Below, in pieces: positions 36,608 to 45,369 of a stretch of 64,000 nucleotides of DNA. The stretch spans positions 1 to 64,000 of the forward strand of contig NZ_JAMXFD010000022.1 of assembly GCF_025370875.1 (NCBI RefSeq). The letters run 5' to 3'. The notes under the pieces are model-generated. The model did not search any database. It had not been told where the DNA came from and was given only the letters and a program-made list of their open reading frames with translations. Numbering within the stretch: position 1 is the stretch's first letter; every line of letters starts with the position of its first letter. Both the position numbers and the translations under genes were made by a program. This DNA comes from Laspinema palackyanum D2c (GTDB lineage Bacteria > Cyanobacteriota > Cyanobacteriia > Cyanobacteriales > Laspinemataceae).

Positions 36608-37480
36608 CTACAAATCCCGATTATAATTGTCAGTCACGGGAGGAAAAGCCGCCATCAATTCTTCCAAAGAATTTACATTCATCAGCCTTTCGGCAAACAG
36701 TTCTAATTGCTCCCGGTTCAACCGTTGCAAATTAGCTTCCACCGCTTCCGGGACTTCCCCAAACCGACACCGGATTAGGTGTTGGATGAGTTGTCGTGTT
36801 TCTTGGCGTCCTTCTTCCACTCCTTGCTGTAAAATGTCTTGACCCCAAGGGGATTCCAATAATGCCTGGGTTGCAAAATTCAGGATTTTCTCCACGATAT
36901 TTTCTCCTAATACATAGCTAGAAAAAATTCCCAACAATCGTTGTAAATCTTCCGACCGTTCTTCCTGTTGTATTCGGACTGCGGCGCGACGTAAGATGGT
37001 TTCGTTTGCACCCCCTTTCATCACCGTTGCTAAGGGCAGTAGGGCCTTGAGTTCCGGTTGAAAGGCGAGCTCGGCATCGATTTCCCAGAGGTTGATCACC
37101 TCATAGTCTTGCTTTGCCTCTAGTCCCATAATACTCGATTCATAACAAGTGGGAATGGGGGTGTTCCCGGTTGGCGGAAAAATATTGACCACCACCGGAT
37201 GCACGCGCAAATCATATTTTTCTTCTGCTAGTGCCGCATAAGCCCGAATCCGTACCGGCATCCTTGTATCCGGGCGAAATTGGAGTTCGGTTAGGCTAAT
37301 AAATTCCCCTTCTTCCTCGCTATAGGCTTTGATGAGGATATCGCTATCTCGACTGAGCCATTGAAATTCTGAATCGAGGATGACTTCGGCGACTGTACCG
37401 GATGAGCGCGTCACCCATTTGACCCATCCATCGGGGTAGAGTCCGATTAATCTTTTGCCACTAATATCTGCTTTTCCCAT
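36608..37480 (-). CDS. Rpn/DUF4351-type PD-(D/E)XK protein
   Basis: A 290-residue protein of the abundant cyanobacterial group related to Rpn recombination-promoting nucleases. The PD-(D/E)XK-like core is near residues 45-70: DILIKAYSEEEGEFISLTELQFRP, with Asp at 48 and the E-x-Q in TELQ. The C-terminal DUF4351 region (ETRQLIQHLIRCRFGEV through ERLMNVNSLEELMAAF) is typical. Members are dispersed and multicopy, and usually interpreted as selfish or recombination-linked nucleases. Confidence 0.75.
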   Translation of the reverse strand: MGKADISGKRLIGLYPDGWVKWVTRSSGTVAEVILDSEFQWLSRDSDILIKAYSEEEGEFISLTELQFRPDTRMPVRIRAYAALAEEKYDLRVHPVVVNIFPPTGNTPIPTCYESSIMGLEAKQDYEVINLWEIDAELAFQPELKALLPLATVMKGGANETILRRAAVRIQQEERSEDLQRLLGIFSSYVLGENIVEKILNFATQALLESPWGQDILQQGVEEGRQETRQLIQHLIRCRFGEVPEAVEANLQRLNREQLELFAERLMNVNSLEELMAAFPPVTDNYNRDL

Positions 37481-37613
37481 TGTTTTATGGCGGATATTTA
37501 TAACTATAATTATAACCTAAAGCATGGAGACAATTAATATATTATCATTTTAATATTGTTTTTTATTGCGAGGTTGAATAACAAATATTTATATTTTTGC
37601 ACAAAATCTTGAA

Positions 37614-37667
37614 TGCCCCTAGGTTCCCATCAAACCTATAATAATTTTTGATGGGAACCTAGGGGCA
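37614..37667. promoter_or_regulatory. 21-bp perfect inverted repeat with TATAAT in loop
   Basis: Arms at 37614-37634 (begins TGCCCCTAGGTTCCC) and 37647-37667 are exact reverse complements around a 12-base loop that contains TATAAT (37637-37642). It lies 50 bases upstream of the LodA-like start. It could be an operator or a small palindromic element carrying a promoter. Confidence 0.7.
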
Positions 37668-37685
37668 AATCAACTCGATAGGCTC

Positions 37686-37691
37686 TATAAT
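37686..37691 (+). promoter_or_regulatory. Candidate -10 for LodA-like gene
   Basis: TATAAT 27 bases before the start codon, downstream of the 21-bp inverted repeat. If used, the right arm of the repeat would cover the -35 position. There is no good -35 match. Confidence 0.35.
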
Positions 37692-37717
37692 CATGAGGAT
37701 TAAACCAGGAATTACCT

Positions 37718-40018
37718 ATGGCCTTAATTGATCAGGTTAAACAAGTCTGCGATCGCCTCGTGAACCACGGATGGCGAGAATTACTATTACAGCATGGGTT
37801 GGATATCACAGCGGCAAACCTGACAGCGGAATTGGGGAAAATCCTCCCGAACATCAACCGCAATCTTCCAGGATTTACGGATTTTGCTGATGAAGGGAAT
37901 CGGGCGATCGCACCGGGGTCTCCTGCCCGCAGTTTACTCTATCATGCCTTAGCTGCGACGACAGTCGTTATCGGGGCTGAGGGCAATGAATTAACCGCCT
38001 TTCCTACCCTGGCTGAGATTGAGGCGGTGGAAAACTACGTCTATGGCGTCAAACCCCCCTCGTTGGCGGAATTACGGGTTAAGGCGAATTATGCACCCTT
38101 GGCGATCGCCGTCTTTGCCTCCGAATACCGTCCCGCCTCGGACACCCCCCACCAGAAACACGCGGATTTGTGCTTTTCCCGGACTGGGGTCGCCCGAGTG
38201 GGAACCTCTGAAGCCCTGTATGACGGCAAACATCGCGGGTTTTTACCCTTTGTAGAAGGGGACTCCCAAGCGATGCGGGTAATTCCAGCCCAGTATAGTG
38301 CTTATGTTGCCGTCATCCGTCGAGGCGATCGCCCCGGATATAAACCGATGCGGGTGCGCGATGGAGACGATCGCAGGTTATTCTGGTTTCCCTTACACAA
38401 ACTATTTAGCGGCAATGAATGTATCCGTGATTTTAATTTAACCCTCAACCTAGAAGCTACTCATATCAACGAAAAACTTCGTCGCATCCATCTCCAACTG
38501 CAAAACCAAGGGTATGACACCGGCTGGAGTGAACCGGATATTAGCAATCCGCCCTTTATCTTTACCGAAGGCATCGCCGAATTCTCACAAAATCCCGATG
38601 ATGGCATGGGAACCCTCACCCCCATTGTCCATCCCCTTCTCGTCGAAGCAGCAGAATATCAAGGCAAACCTCTCACTTATCAAGTTCCTGCCAACTATGG
38701 TTTAACCCTCTCTTCCAGCTTGCTGATTCCCTCAGACAACGAAGCGCGACGCGCCCCGGAATATGTCCACGCCCGTCACCAAGTCTTACCCAACGGGGCC
38801 ATCACTGACCTGAATGAACGCCCGGATGTTGCTAGTATAGTAGCCCAAGGCGGATACAATGCCTTACATTACCTCGATTTTACTGCCGATGGCTGGATCG
38901 AAGCCCTCTGTCCCGAATTAGCGATTCAAATCCCCCGACGGGTTCCCGCTTATTCCCTGGTAAGCGCCCCAGATTACTTCCCCACCTGCGATCAAAGGCA
39001 TCTGATGGATTGGTGGGAACAATCGGTGCCAGAAGCTGTGAGAAACAGCATTTGGCGAATTCCTCCCGAAACCTTAGCCGATGAGCGAATGCCGCCCAAT
39101 TTGGCCTTAACTGAAGCCGATTTTCGCCCGGAAGATACTACGGTAACGGCGATCGTCTCCTTACCCGGAGAACCCTTTGTCAAACAGCGTCCCCTCGACC
39201 GTTTCATCCTGAATCGCCAATCCTACCTCCCGGATGCGGCTGCGGGAATCTATGCGCCGGGATGGGATGTGAGCTTTGATCGCACACCAGAAGGCTTGGA
39301 TTTCCTAGCTGCTTATGGTCTGGGCAGTCCCTTCCCCGAAGATTCTAAACTTTGTGCCGCACTTAGTGCGTTTTGGCCTGCGGTCTCACCTGACTCCGCC
39401 CGCACCTTTGAACCGATGCCAAGTTGGCCAACTGTCAGCCCTCTGACTGATGCGGAAATCGGGCAAACTGGGGACTTGCCTTGGGATGGGGTTCCGGGAC
39501 CGCGCCTGGTGCAATTGAGCGATCGCCAGGTGGTGGAATATGAGGCGATCGATCATGTCGATTACGTCACCAATGCCTTACAGGGTAAATTCACCTTAGC
39601 CCTAACGGGAAAAGTTGATGTGCGAGAATACGAGGCGAGAGTGCTAACAATGGCTTATGTCTATCACGCTTTAGGCATTGAAGAGGAAAAATACTTTCCT
39701 CCCGGACAGTCCGAGGCACAAGACGCTGAGGCATTTGGCCGAATTGTCAATGAAAAATCCAAATGGGGTGTTCTCTCCTTCCGAGAAGTTACCCCAACGG
39801 AGACAGAACTACTAGAGGCGCAAACCCAAACAGGTCAACGCTTACGGGGAAAAACCTATCGGTTTGAAATGTATCGGCATGGCAATATCACCACTCCGGA
39901 AGATGTGCGAAAACGCTGGGTGGAAATCCGCGAACGGGTTACCCTGTTTGTCGATGGACTGCGGGTGTTGATGAAACGGGATTCTGGAGTCTGGGAATCG
40001 AAAAATGTGCGAGGTTGA
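37718..40018 (+). CDS. LodA/GoxA-like candidate CTQ oxidase
   Basis: A 766-residue protein without signal peptide. The C-terminal third contains LGSPFPEDSKLCAALSAFWP (about 534-554), matching the LodA/GoxA pattern L-G-x-P-F-x2-D-x3-C followed by an FWPA segment; in LodA this Cys becomes part of cysteine tryptophylquinone. The likely quinone Cys is C546; the partner Trp cannot be fixed by eye (W570 or W589 are candidates). GVARVGTS near 154 and YSLVSAPDYFP also fit the family. It overlaps the following flavoprotein gene by 14 bases, as in lodAB. The substrate (an amine or amino acid) is unknown. Confidence 0.55.
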   Translation: MALIDQVKQVCDRLVNHGWRELLLQHGLDITAANLTAELGKILPNINRNLPGFTDFADEGNRAIAPGSPARSLLYHALAATTVVIGAEGNELTAFPTLAEIEAVENYVYGVKPPSLAELRVKANYAPLAIAVFASEYRPASDTPHQKHADLCFSRTGVARVGTSEALYDGKHRGFLPFVEGDSQAMRVIPAQYSAYVAVIRRGDRPGYKPMRVRDGDDRRLFWFPLHKLFSGNECIRDFNLTLNLEATHINEKLRRIHLQLQNQGYDTGWSEPDISNPPFIFTEGIAEFSQNPDDGMGTLTPIVHPLLVEAAEYQGKPLTYQVPANYGLTLSSSLLIPSDNEARRAPEYVHARHQVLPNGAITDLNERPDVASIVAQGGYNALHYLDFTADGWIEALCPELAIQIPRRVPAYSLVSAPDYFPTCDQRHLMDWWEQSVPEAVRNSIWRIPPETLADERMPPNLALTEADFRPEDTTVTAIVSLPGEPFVKQRPLDRFILNRQSYLPDAAAGIYAPGWDVSFDRTPEGLDFLAAYGLGSPFPEDSKLCAALSAFWPAVSPDSARTFEPMPSWPTVSPLTDAEIGQTGDLPWDGVPGPRLVQLSDRQVVEYEAIDHVDYVTNALQGKFTLALTGKVDVREYEARVLTMAYVYHALGIEEEKYFPPGQSEAQDAEAFGRIVNEKSKWGVLSFREVTPTETELLEAQTQTGQRLRGKTYRFEMYRHGNITTPEDVRKRWVEIRERVTLFVDGLRVLMKRDSGVWESKNVRG

Positions 40019-41030
40019 CGTGGCGATCGCCGGGAGTGGTCCGGGAGGAACTGCTGCCGCCATTGCCTTGGCACAGCAAGGGTTCCGAGTGGCGATCGCT
40101 GAAGCGGAACCCTTCCCTCGCCCTCATCCGGGGGAAACCCTCCACCCCGGCATCGAACCCCTGTTACAGCAGTTAGGAGTCGGCAATCGCCTCTTACCTG
40201 CCGGATTCCTGCGTCATCCCGGAAACTGGATACAATGGGAGGGCAGTCGCCGGTTTGAACCCTTCGGGTCCGATGAAACCGGCCCTTGGCAAGGGTTTCA
40301 GGCATGGCGGGCGGATTTTGATACAATCTTGCGCGATCGGGCGGTGGAATTAGGTGTCGAAGTCCACCAACCCTGCCGCGCCTTATATCCCATTGTCAGC
40401 GAAAACCGAGTAATAGGAATCGCCACCAACCAAGGTGAAATCAAGGCAAAATTTGCAGTCGATGCCACCGGCAGCAGACAGTGGTTAGCCAAACAATTAA
40501 AGTTAGCAATTCACCCATTTTCTCCCCCCTTAATCGCCCATTATGGCTATGTCCAAGGAGACTGTCCCATCCGAGATCATGCACCGGCGATCGTAGCGAG
40601 GGAAGGGGGATGGATTTGGACCGCCAAAGTCCGTCCCCAACTCTACCAATGGACCCGCCTTAATTTGGACAACAAACCCCTAGAAAAAAACTGGCAACCC
40701 GCCGAATTCCAAACCCTAAAACCCTGGGGAAAACCCGCCGTTGCGGATGTCACCTGGAGACAAGTTTCTCCCCCCGCCGGACCCGGTTATTTTCTAGTCG
40801 GAGATGCCGCCACGGTTTTGGATCCAGCCTCCTCTCATGGCGTCCTCAAAGCAATCATGTCCGGCATGATGGTCGCCCATTTGATTACCAACCTCTTGAA
40901 TGGGAAAGCCTTTGAGAGTCAAGTTATGGCAGGGTACAGTCAGTGGATGGAGAATTGGTTTCAGAAAGATATCGAAACGTTAAGAAACCTTTACGCCTTA
41001 CTGCCGAATGCCCCAGATTGGGTAAAATAA
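40005..41030 (+). CDS. LodB-like FAD-dependent oxidoreductase
   Basis: A 341-residue flavoprotein of the geranylgeranyl-reductase/halogenase fold. The N-terminus is a Rossmann dinucleotide site VAIAGSGPGGTAAAIALAQQ; PHPGETLHPGIEPLL, WRADFDTILRDRA and the FAD motif GYFLVGDAATVLDPASSHG (about 262-280) follow. LodB proteins are required to form the quinone cofactor of LodA and are always encoded next to it, so this protein is most simply the maturation partner of the overlapping upstream gene. A free-standing reductase role is the alternative. Confidence 0.7.
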   Translation: MCEVDVAIAGSGPGGTAAAIALAQQGFRVAIAEAEPFPRPHPGETLHPGIEPLLQQLGVGNRLLPAGFLRHPGNWIQWEGSRRFEPFGSDETGPWQGFQAWRADFDTILRDRAVELGVEVHQPCRALYPIVSENRVIGIATNQGEIKAKFAVDATGSRQWLAKQLKLAIHPFSPPLIAHYGYVQGDCPIRDHAPAIVAREGGWIWTAKVRPQLYQWTRLNLDNKPLEKNWQPAEFQTLKPWGKPAVADVTWRQVSPPAGPGYFLVGDAATVLDPASSHGVLKAIMSGMMVAHLITNLLNGKAFESQVMAGYSQWMENWFQKDIETLRNLYALLPNAPDWVK

Positions 41031-41090
41031 TAGGGGAAAATACAGCCCTGTTTTATTCTGACAAGATTGATTAGAGGAGTGTAAGATTCA

Positions 41091-41528
41091 ATGACTATCA
41101 CCAACCATTTTATCGACATTGAAACCGAATCAGGAATCAGCATTCATAACCTGACTCCCTACATCAAAGACTTGCTAGAGGCAAATCCGGTTAAAAATGG
41201 TTATGTTTTGGTCTTTGCAAGACATACCACCACCGCTTTATTTATTAACGAATACGAAGAAAGATTGCTGGATGATATCAAGGTCTATCTGGAAAAATTA
41301 GCCCCTCCTGATGCCAAATATCTCCATAACGATTTGCATCTGCGCGTCGTCCCTCCTGATGAACCCATCAACGGACATTCCCATCTGATGGCAATCACCC
41401 TCAACAATAGCGAATACATTCCCATCGTTGAGGAAAATTTAGCCTTGGGGACTTGGCAATCAGTGATGTTAATTGATTTAGATGGGCCACGAAAACGCAA
41501 TCTGCTGATTCAAATTTGCGGGGAATGA
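41091..41528 (+). CDS. yjbQ: YjbQ/UPF0047 family protein
   Basis: A 145-residue protein of the UPF0047 family. Conserved segments: FARHTTTALFINE (about 43-55), PINGHSHLMAITLNNSE and LGTWQSVMLIDLDGPRKR. Some members have thiamin-phosphate synthase activity at low level, but the physiological role is not established. A Shine-Dalgarno-like GAGGAG is 18 bases upstream. It follows the LodB-like gene by 60 bases and could be in its transcript. Confidence 0.85.
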   Translation: MTITNHFIDIETESGISIHNLTPYIKDLLEANPVKNGYVLVFARHTTTALFINEYEERLLDDIKVYLEKLAPPDAKYLHNDLHLRVVPPDEPINGHSHLMAITLNNSEYIPIVEENLALGTWQSVMLIDLDGPRKRNLLIQICGE

Positions 41529-41731
41529 GGGGGTTCCCCAAAAGGCAGGCTTCCTCCCGGGGATCTAAACTGATGGAAACTCTATAAAAATCATCATAAA
41601 ACCCGAGGTTTTCTATAGAATCCAGAAACCATTTCCGCCACCAATCCCGTCAGTCACCGTTCCTGAAAAGGGCATATAGACTAGGAAAACCCGCAGACCC
41701 TGACGGGGTTATTCATAGCACAGAACCAAGA

Positions 41732-41990
41732 CTAATATGCTGCCACCATTAGCAATGGTAAGTTTTTCATCTTTGACGAAAAACTTACCATCCTCCCGAT
41801 CGCACCGACAATCATCGTGGGAATTACCGTCCCCAGTAGTGCTTTAACATCTTTAGCAAACTGGCGCTATTTGGCTTGGAGTTGGGCTTGACTTAGGGTC
41901 GGCTTTTTCGGCTTTCGCTTGGACTTTTTTTCTAGGACTTCTTTTTTTTGGATTGGGTCTTAGATGCCTTTTCGCGATGATGTCTCCGGA
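41732..41990 (-). pseudogene. Possible decayed Lys-rich coding remnant
   Basis: On the minus strand a Lys/Pro-rich stretch (KSKRKPKKPTLSQAQLQAK), an in-frame stop, and FAKDVKALLGTVIPTMIVG read as one damaged C-terminal region ending at 41732. No start or family is recognisable. A 14-bp perfect hairpin (41755-41768 with 41778-41791) sits within it. Confidence 0.25.
41755..41791. repeat. 14-bp perfect hairpin
   Basis: ATGGTAAGTTTTTC (41755-41768) and GAAAAACTTACCAT (41778-41791) pair exactly around a 9-base loop. The function is unknown; no T-tract follows. Confidence 0.6.
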
Positions 41991-42026
41991 TCGATATGTA
42001 ATCCAATCAACCCTCCATCGAATGTT

Positions 42027-42776
42027 TTAATTTTCAAGTCTGGCCAGACCAAACTCTTCACAAATTTCTGGCGTTAACTTCCGACGAGTAAAAACATTAA
42101 ATTTTAATTTTTTTTCATTTCTCGATAGATTTTCGCTGGTGCCAATGATGTAAACAGCACCCGGAAATGGAAGAGGCTTAATCGGGTGATTTCTTTCTGC
42201 CATTACATTTTTGACTTTTTCATGAGCTATATAAAATTTATAGTATCCGTAGCCTCTGTTATATTCCGGATTTTCAGGCAAACCAATAAGGTCATAACGA
42301 AGCACATTACAACTTCCTGACATTCGATAAAAATTCCAGGGCTTTAGATAAATAACAGAATCATTGTTTAAATACTTATATCCTTGATTGATATACCACC
42401 CATTAGCGGAAAAATTGTTTTTGACAAATTGAGCCAGATTTTTGCTCACGCAGTCATCCGCATCCACAATCATGATATGGGATGGAGAAAATTCTTTGGC
42501 TGCAATCAATCCAGCCAAAATTTTTCGACCTTTATCCGTCCGGGCTTGTGCCATATGGCTCGGTTGGTTGCTGGGGTAAGGGAAATCTACTTCAAGGTAG
42601 TTAATCTTAGGATGTGAAAAATTAATGGTGGGTCGTTGGTTACAAACAACAATTACTTGAAAATCAGAGCAAGTTTGATTACAAATCGAACGAGCAGTTC
42701 TTTCAAATAGCAGGCAAACTTTTTCCCATGAAGCCGATTTTTCCTGGCTTTTAAGCGGAACTACAAAAACAAGCAT
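42027..42776 (-). CDS. Glycosyltransferase family 2-like protein
   Basis: A 249-residue GT-A-fold protein. VFVVPLKSQEKSA opens the Rossmann-like core, ARSICNQTCSDFQVIVVCN is the typical nucleotide-sugar region, and the metal-binding DxD is present as IMIVDADDCVSKN (about 105-117). Nothing in the sequence fixes the sugar or acceptor. It is AT-rich relative to its surroundings and stands alone, between the decayed 41.7-kb region and the gas-vesicle locus. Confidence 0.75.
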   Translation of the reverse strand: MLVFVVPLKSQEKSASWEKVCLLFERTARSICNQTCSDFQVIVVCNQRPTINFSHPKINYLEVDFPYPSNQPSHMAQARTDKGRKILAGLIAAKEFSPSHIMIVDADDCVSKNLAQFVKNNFSANGWYINQGYKYLNNDSVIYLKPWNFYRMSGSCNVLRYDLIGLPENPEYNRGYGYYKFYIAHEKVKNVMAERNHPIKPLPFPGAVYIIGTSENLSRNEKKLKFNVFTRRKLTPEICEEFGLARLEN

Positions 42777-43316
42777 AATTGTTTACACTCCAAATTTTTG
42801 GTTCTAATTATAGTAGCACCCCGGTCAGGGCTACTCAGGTTGGGCAGCCCTGTTATAGCGATTCGCCGACTCATCAGATACGGACATTTAGACGAGTCAG
42901 AAAAGCGATCGCAATAGCCTGTAAGCGTTTCACGTCAGCCAGTGTGGAACTCCCTTACATTGAGCTTTCCTAGGAGATGGCGAAGCTTGATGCTCTCCCC
43001 GACAAAATTGTACGCGAACAACTTGGCTAACCGCTATGTTACCATAATTATGGGAGATGAGGCAATTAAATAGATTTCTTGCAAAATTCTAAAAAGCACA
43101 CTTTCTTCAGGGGGGGGTTGGACTGTCGGGGTTCTCATCTGACAGGGCGCAACAGTTGAGGATAGGTGCGGAAACTCTCATCTACAAGTTGGTTTAGGGA
43201 TTTTGGCGTGGGTGGGTTATGTGGCGGTGACTCCAGAATTGGGGGTCAAAATTAACCCAAAAGTGGCGATCGCCACTGGATTTGGGTATCATAAGCTAGA
43301 CTCTGCGAGAAAACCT
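42777..43316. other. Intergenic region before gas-vesicle genes
   Basis: About 540 bases with no supported gene. It contains several short inverted motifs (for example AGGGCTACTC and GGGCAGCCCT near 42827-42854, and CTAGGAGATGGCGAAGC near 42971) that may be the end of a lost mobile element, but no transposase remnant is recognisable. Confidence 0.4.
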
Positions 43317-43688
43317 ATGCCTAGAATTAAACCGCCCTCCTCAATGCCGCCGAAAATTAGTTCCACTCCTCGCAGAAACTGTGAGGCAGGGGAACAAGTT
43401 GAACTCTATAAAATGATGACGAAGCGACAGCGGATTCACCATGAGATTCAGATGATGAAACAGCGGATGGAGTTGTTGAATTCTCAGTTAAGTCTATTGG
43501 ATAGTCAAATTGAAGCGAAGGAAAAGACGATTCAGGAGGGGCGACAATCTTCTGATCAGGGGGGGGCGGCTTTTTCTGGAGAAATTAAGCCGATTCAGGA
43601 CCGTTCAACTCAGTCTCACCCCCCCATTTGTGAACCGATTCCTCGGGGGAATTCTCATTCGTTTAAAACGTTTCATCTGGAATATTAA
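43317..43688 (+). CDS. gvpV: Gas vesicle protein GvpV
   Basis: A 123-residue GvpV-type protein. The N-terminus is the typical Pro/Ser-rich MPPKISSTPR segment, followed by VELYKMMTKRQRIHHEIQMM and a coiled coil (about 40-75), with an unstructured tail. The frame is open 38 codons upstream, but ATG 43317 gives the family start. Its role in gas-vesicle assembly is minor and not well defined. It points towards gvpG, so it is transcribed separately from the other minus-strand gvp genes. Confidence 0.7.
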   Translation: MPRIKPPSSMPPKISSTPRRNCEAGEQVELYKMMTKRQRIHHEIQMMKQRMELLNSQLSLLDSQIEAKEKTIQEGRQSSDQGGAAFSGEIKPIQDRSTQSHPPICEPIPRGNSHSFKTFHLEY

Positions 43689-43702
43689 AGTCAGGCTGAA
43701 AT

Positions 43703-43736
43703 GGGGGTGGAATATCCATCCCCCTTGTTCTATTTT
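43703..43736 (+). terminator. Terminator after gvpV
   Basis: GGGGGTGG and CCATCCCCC form a stem with one bulge around an AT loop, followed by TTGTTCTATTTTT. It ends 23 bases before the end of the converging gvpG gene. Confidence 0.65.
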
Positions 43737-43758
43737 TAACGTTTGTCAAGGGTTCGGG

Positions 43759-44076
43759 TTAATCGAGGACTGTGATGGAGAAAGAAGATAAACCATCCTC
43801 GCTGATGAACTCTTCGGATTCTATTTCTTCTTGTTGTTCCGCTTCCATTTCTTCTTCCATTGCTTGAATTTTGAGCAACAGTTCCTCTTCCTGAATTTCA
43901 AAGTCTTCTTCGGAAATGTCGCCCATGTCGAAGGCGAGTTGTAAGGCTAATAACTGTTTTTGGACATTTTGAATGTCATCGAGTTCGCTGGTTGCTCGTT
44001 CTAGGAGTTGTTCCCCTAACCAGACGATGCCGCCAAGGGGTCCGGAGATGGGAAAAGTTAACAATTCAAATAGCAT
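43759..44076 (-). CDS. gvpG: Gas vesicle protein GvpG
   Basis: A 105-residue GvpG, required for gas-vesicle assembly. MLFELLTFPISGPLGGIVWLGEQL is the conserved start (F, P, G, W are key), followed by a coiled coil and DISEEDFEIQEEELL. The C-terminal tail is strongly acidic (Glu-rich). Start ATG 44076 is four bases beyond the gvpF stop, so the two are co-translated. It is last in the gvpJ-K-F-G unit. Confidence 0.9.
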   Translation of the reverse strand: MLFELLTFPISGPLGGIVWLGEQLLERATSELDDIQNVQKQLLALQLAFDMGDISEEDFEIQEEELLLKIQAMEEEMEAEQQEEIESEEFISEDGLSSFSITVLD

Positions 44077-44080
44077 AGGA

Positions 44081-44824
44081 TTATCCCTGTGATTCGAGTT
44101 GGGCAAAGGTATAAGGGGCGGTAAAGTTATTATACCGAATTCGCAGGCGATCGCCAAAGTTTTTATCGATCGCTTCTACTGCTTCACTAAACTCCAGTTC
44201 CCGGTCCCAAGGAATTAAATAAGCGGCATTATAAATCATCTCTTCAGTCATCGGGTCGCTTTCGATGACTTCTTCCGCTAAGGGATTTAATCCGGTTTGA
44301 AAGGCAGCAATCACCGCTTGTTTTCTAAACTTTAAGCTGCTTTCTATCATCTGACCGATGTTGATGACTTCTTCCATGCTTAAAGCTTTTCCTAAACTGG
44401 CATCCCGTAGTTGTTTTAAACTGGGATTCTCTTCTAGTAACGCTTCGATTTCGTTTTGGCTCTCCCAAAATAGTTTGATGCTGACTTCCCTGCGTCCTTC
44501 CAATTTCTGAAACAGGGCTTCGAGCTTCCCCTGATAGGGAGCAATTAAGTCTCGGATTACGGTGTCCCAGGTTTTAACGACCAACCCAAAGCGCAGGGGG
44601 AGTAAGGTGCGAAATCCAGCACTCATCGCCTCTTCTAAGACTTTTTCATGGCCTAATAAATTGCGCCGGGAGGTGAGATATTTGGTTTGTTTGGCTTCGG
44701 AATAGAGGAAGTGGAATCCCTGAATGGTTTGGTTATGAACAGGTTGGCGATCTAGTCCAGCGATCGTCAAGGTGTCTGGCAGGGGATGGGGTAAAATTCC
44801 GTACAGATAAAACCCTAAACTCAT
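44081..44824 (-). CDS. gvpF: Gas vesicle protein GvpF/GvpL family
   Basis: A 247-residue GvpF-type protein, an essential accessory factor that interacts with GvpA during early assembly. FYLYGILPHP opens the N-terminal domain. LLPLRFGLVV and the long helical C-terminal half (ALFQKLEGRREVSIKLFW), then AYLIPWDRELEF and LRIRYNNFTAPYTFAQLE at the end, are typical. It lies 32 bases after gvpK. Confidence 0.92.
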   Translation of the reverse strand: MSLGFYLYGILPHPLPDTLTIAGLDRQPVHNQTIQGFHFLYSEAKQTKYLTSRRNLLGHEKVLEEAMSAGFRTLLPLRFGLVVKTWDTVIRDLIAPYQGKLEALFQKLEGRREVSIKLFWESQNEIEALLEENPSLKQLRDASLGKALSMEEVINIGQMIESSLKFRKQAVIAAFQTGLNPLAEEVIESDPMTEEMIYNAAYLIPWDRELEFSEAVEAIDKNFGDRLRIRYNNFTAPYTFAQLESQG

Positions 44825-44856
44825 GTTAAGTTATGGTCTAATTTATTGAACAACAT

Positions 44857-45336
44857 TTATAGCGGTTGAGAGGTTAGCACTAACCGAAGTTTTGCCTGAA
44901 TTAAGTTCAGGTTAGCTACACCCAAATCCAGGTCACCTTGGACGACAATACCGACATTTAAGAGGCGGTCTAGTAATTCTAAGATGGACGCTTCTTGACT
45001 GGGTTCGCCTGGATAATAGCTGCCCGGTTTAGGTAGGAGGGTTCCCACTTCTCCGAGGTCCAGGTTCAAATCATTGGGGTCAATCTCGAAGATATCGCAC
45101 AATCGGAGGATTTCTGCTTCTAGTTTTTGCAAACTCTCGGCAGCAGCATCTAACTCGGTTTCATTGAGCACTTGGTCATCCATGCGACGAATCACTTGCG
45201 CTTCCATCAATTGCCGAATTAGTTCCACGAGGGTTAAGACGAGGGATGCTAACCCCGCTTTACTGTTAATAGCGCGACGAGTGGGGGTAATTTCGCTGAG
45301 TTGAGACGGGTTAGACGGGGTTTCAGCTAATGCCAT
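44857..45336 (-). CDS. gvpK: Gas vesicle protein GvpK
   Basis: A 159-residue GvpK. KAGLASLVLTLVELIRQLME and QVIRRMDDQVLNE form the GvpK core, ending at DLNLDLGEVGTLLP. The C-terminal 45 residues (SILELLDRLLNVGIVVQGDL, then DLGVANLNLIQAKLRLVL) resemble a GvpA/J-like beta-alpha unit, a fusion that is normal for cyanobacterial GvpK. It sits 33 bases after gvpJ in the same unit. Confidence 0.93.
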   Translation of the reverse strand: MALAETPSNPSQLSEITPTRRAINSKAGLASLVLTLVELIRQLMEAQVIRRMDDQVLNETELDAAAESLQKLEAEILRLCDIFEIDPNDLNLDLGEVGTLLPKPGSYYPGEPSQEASILELLDRLLNVGIVVQGDLDLGVANLNLIQAKLRLVLTSQPL

Positions 45337-45369
45337 GAGGGTGCGGTTTTCTTATAGGTTTGACCGGGT

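Noticed and set aside
37718-40018. Lipoxygenase
   Set aside because: The size is similar, but the His-x4-His-x4-Asn iron motif is absent; the LodA-like pattern fits better.
42940-43050. End of an IS200/IS605-type element
   Set aside because: The short palindromes are suggestive, but no TnpA or TnpB remnant could be read on either strand.
43203-43316. Upstream extension of the GvpV frame
   Set aside because: The 38 extra codons have no conserved features, and ATG 43317 coincides with the family N-terminus.
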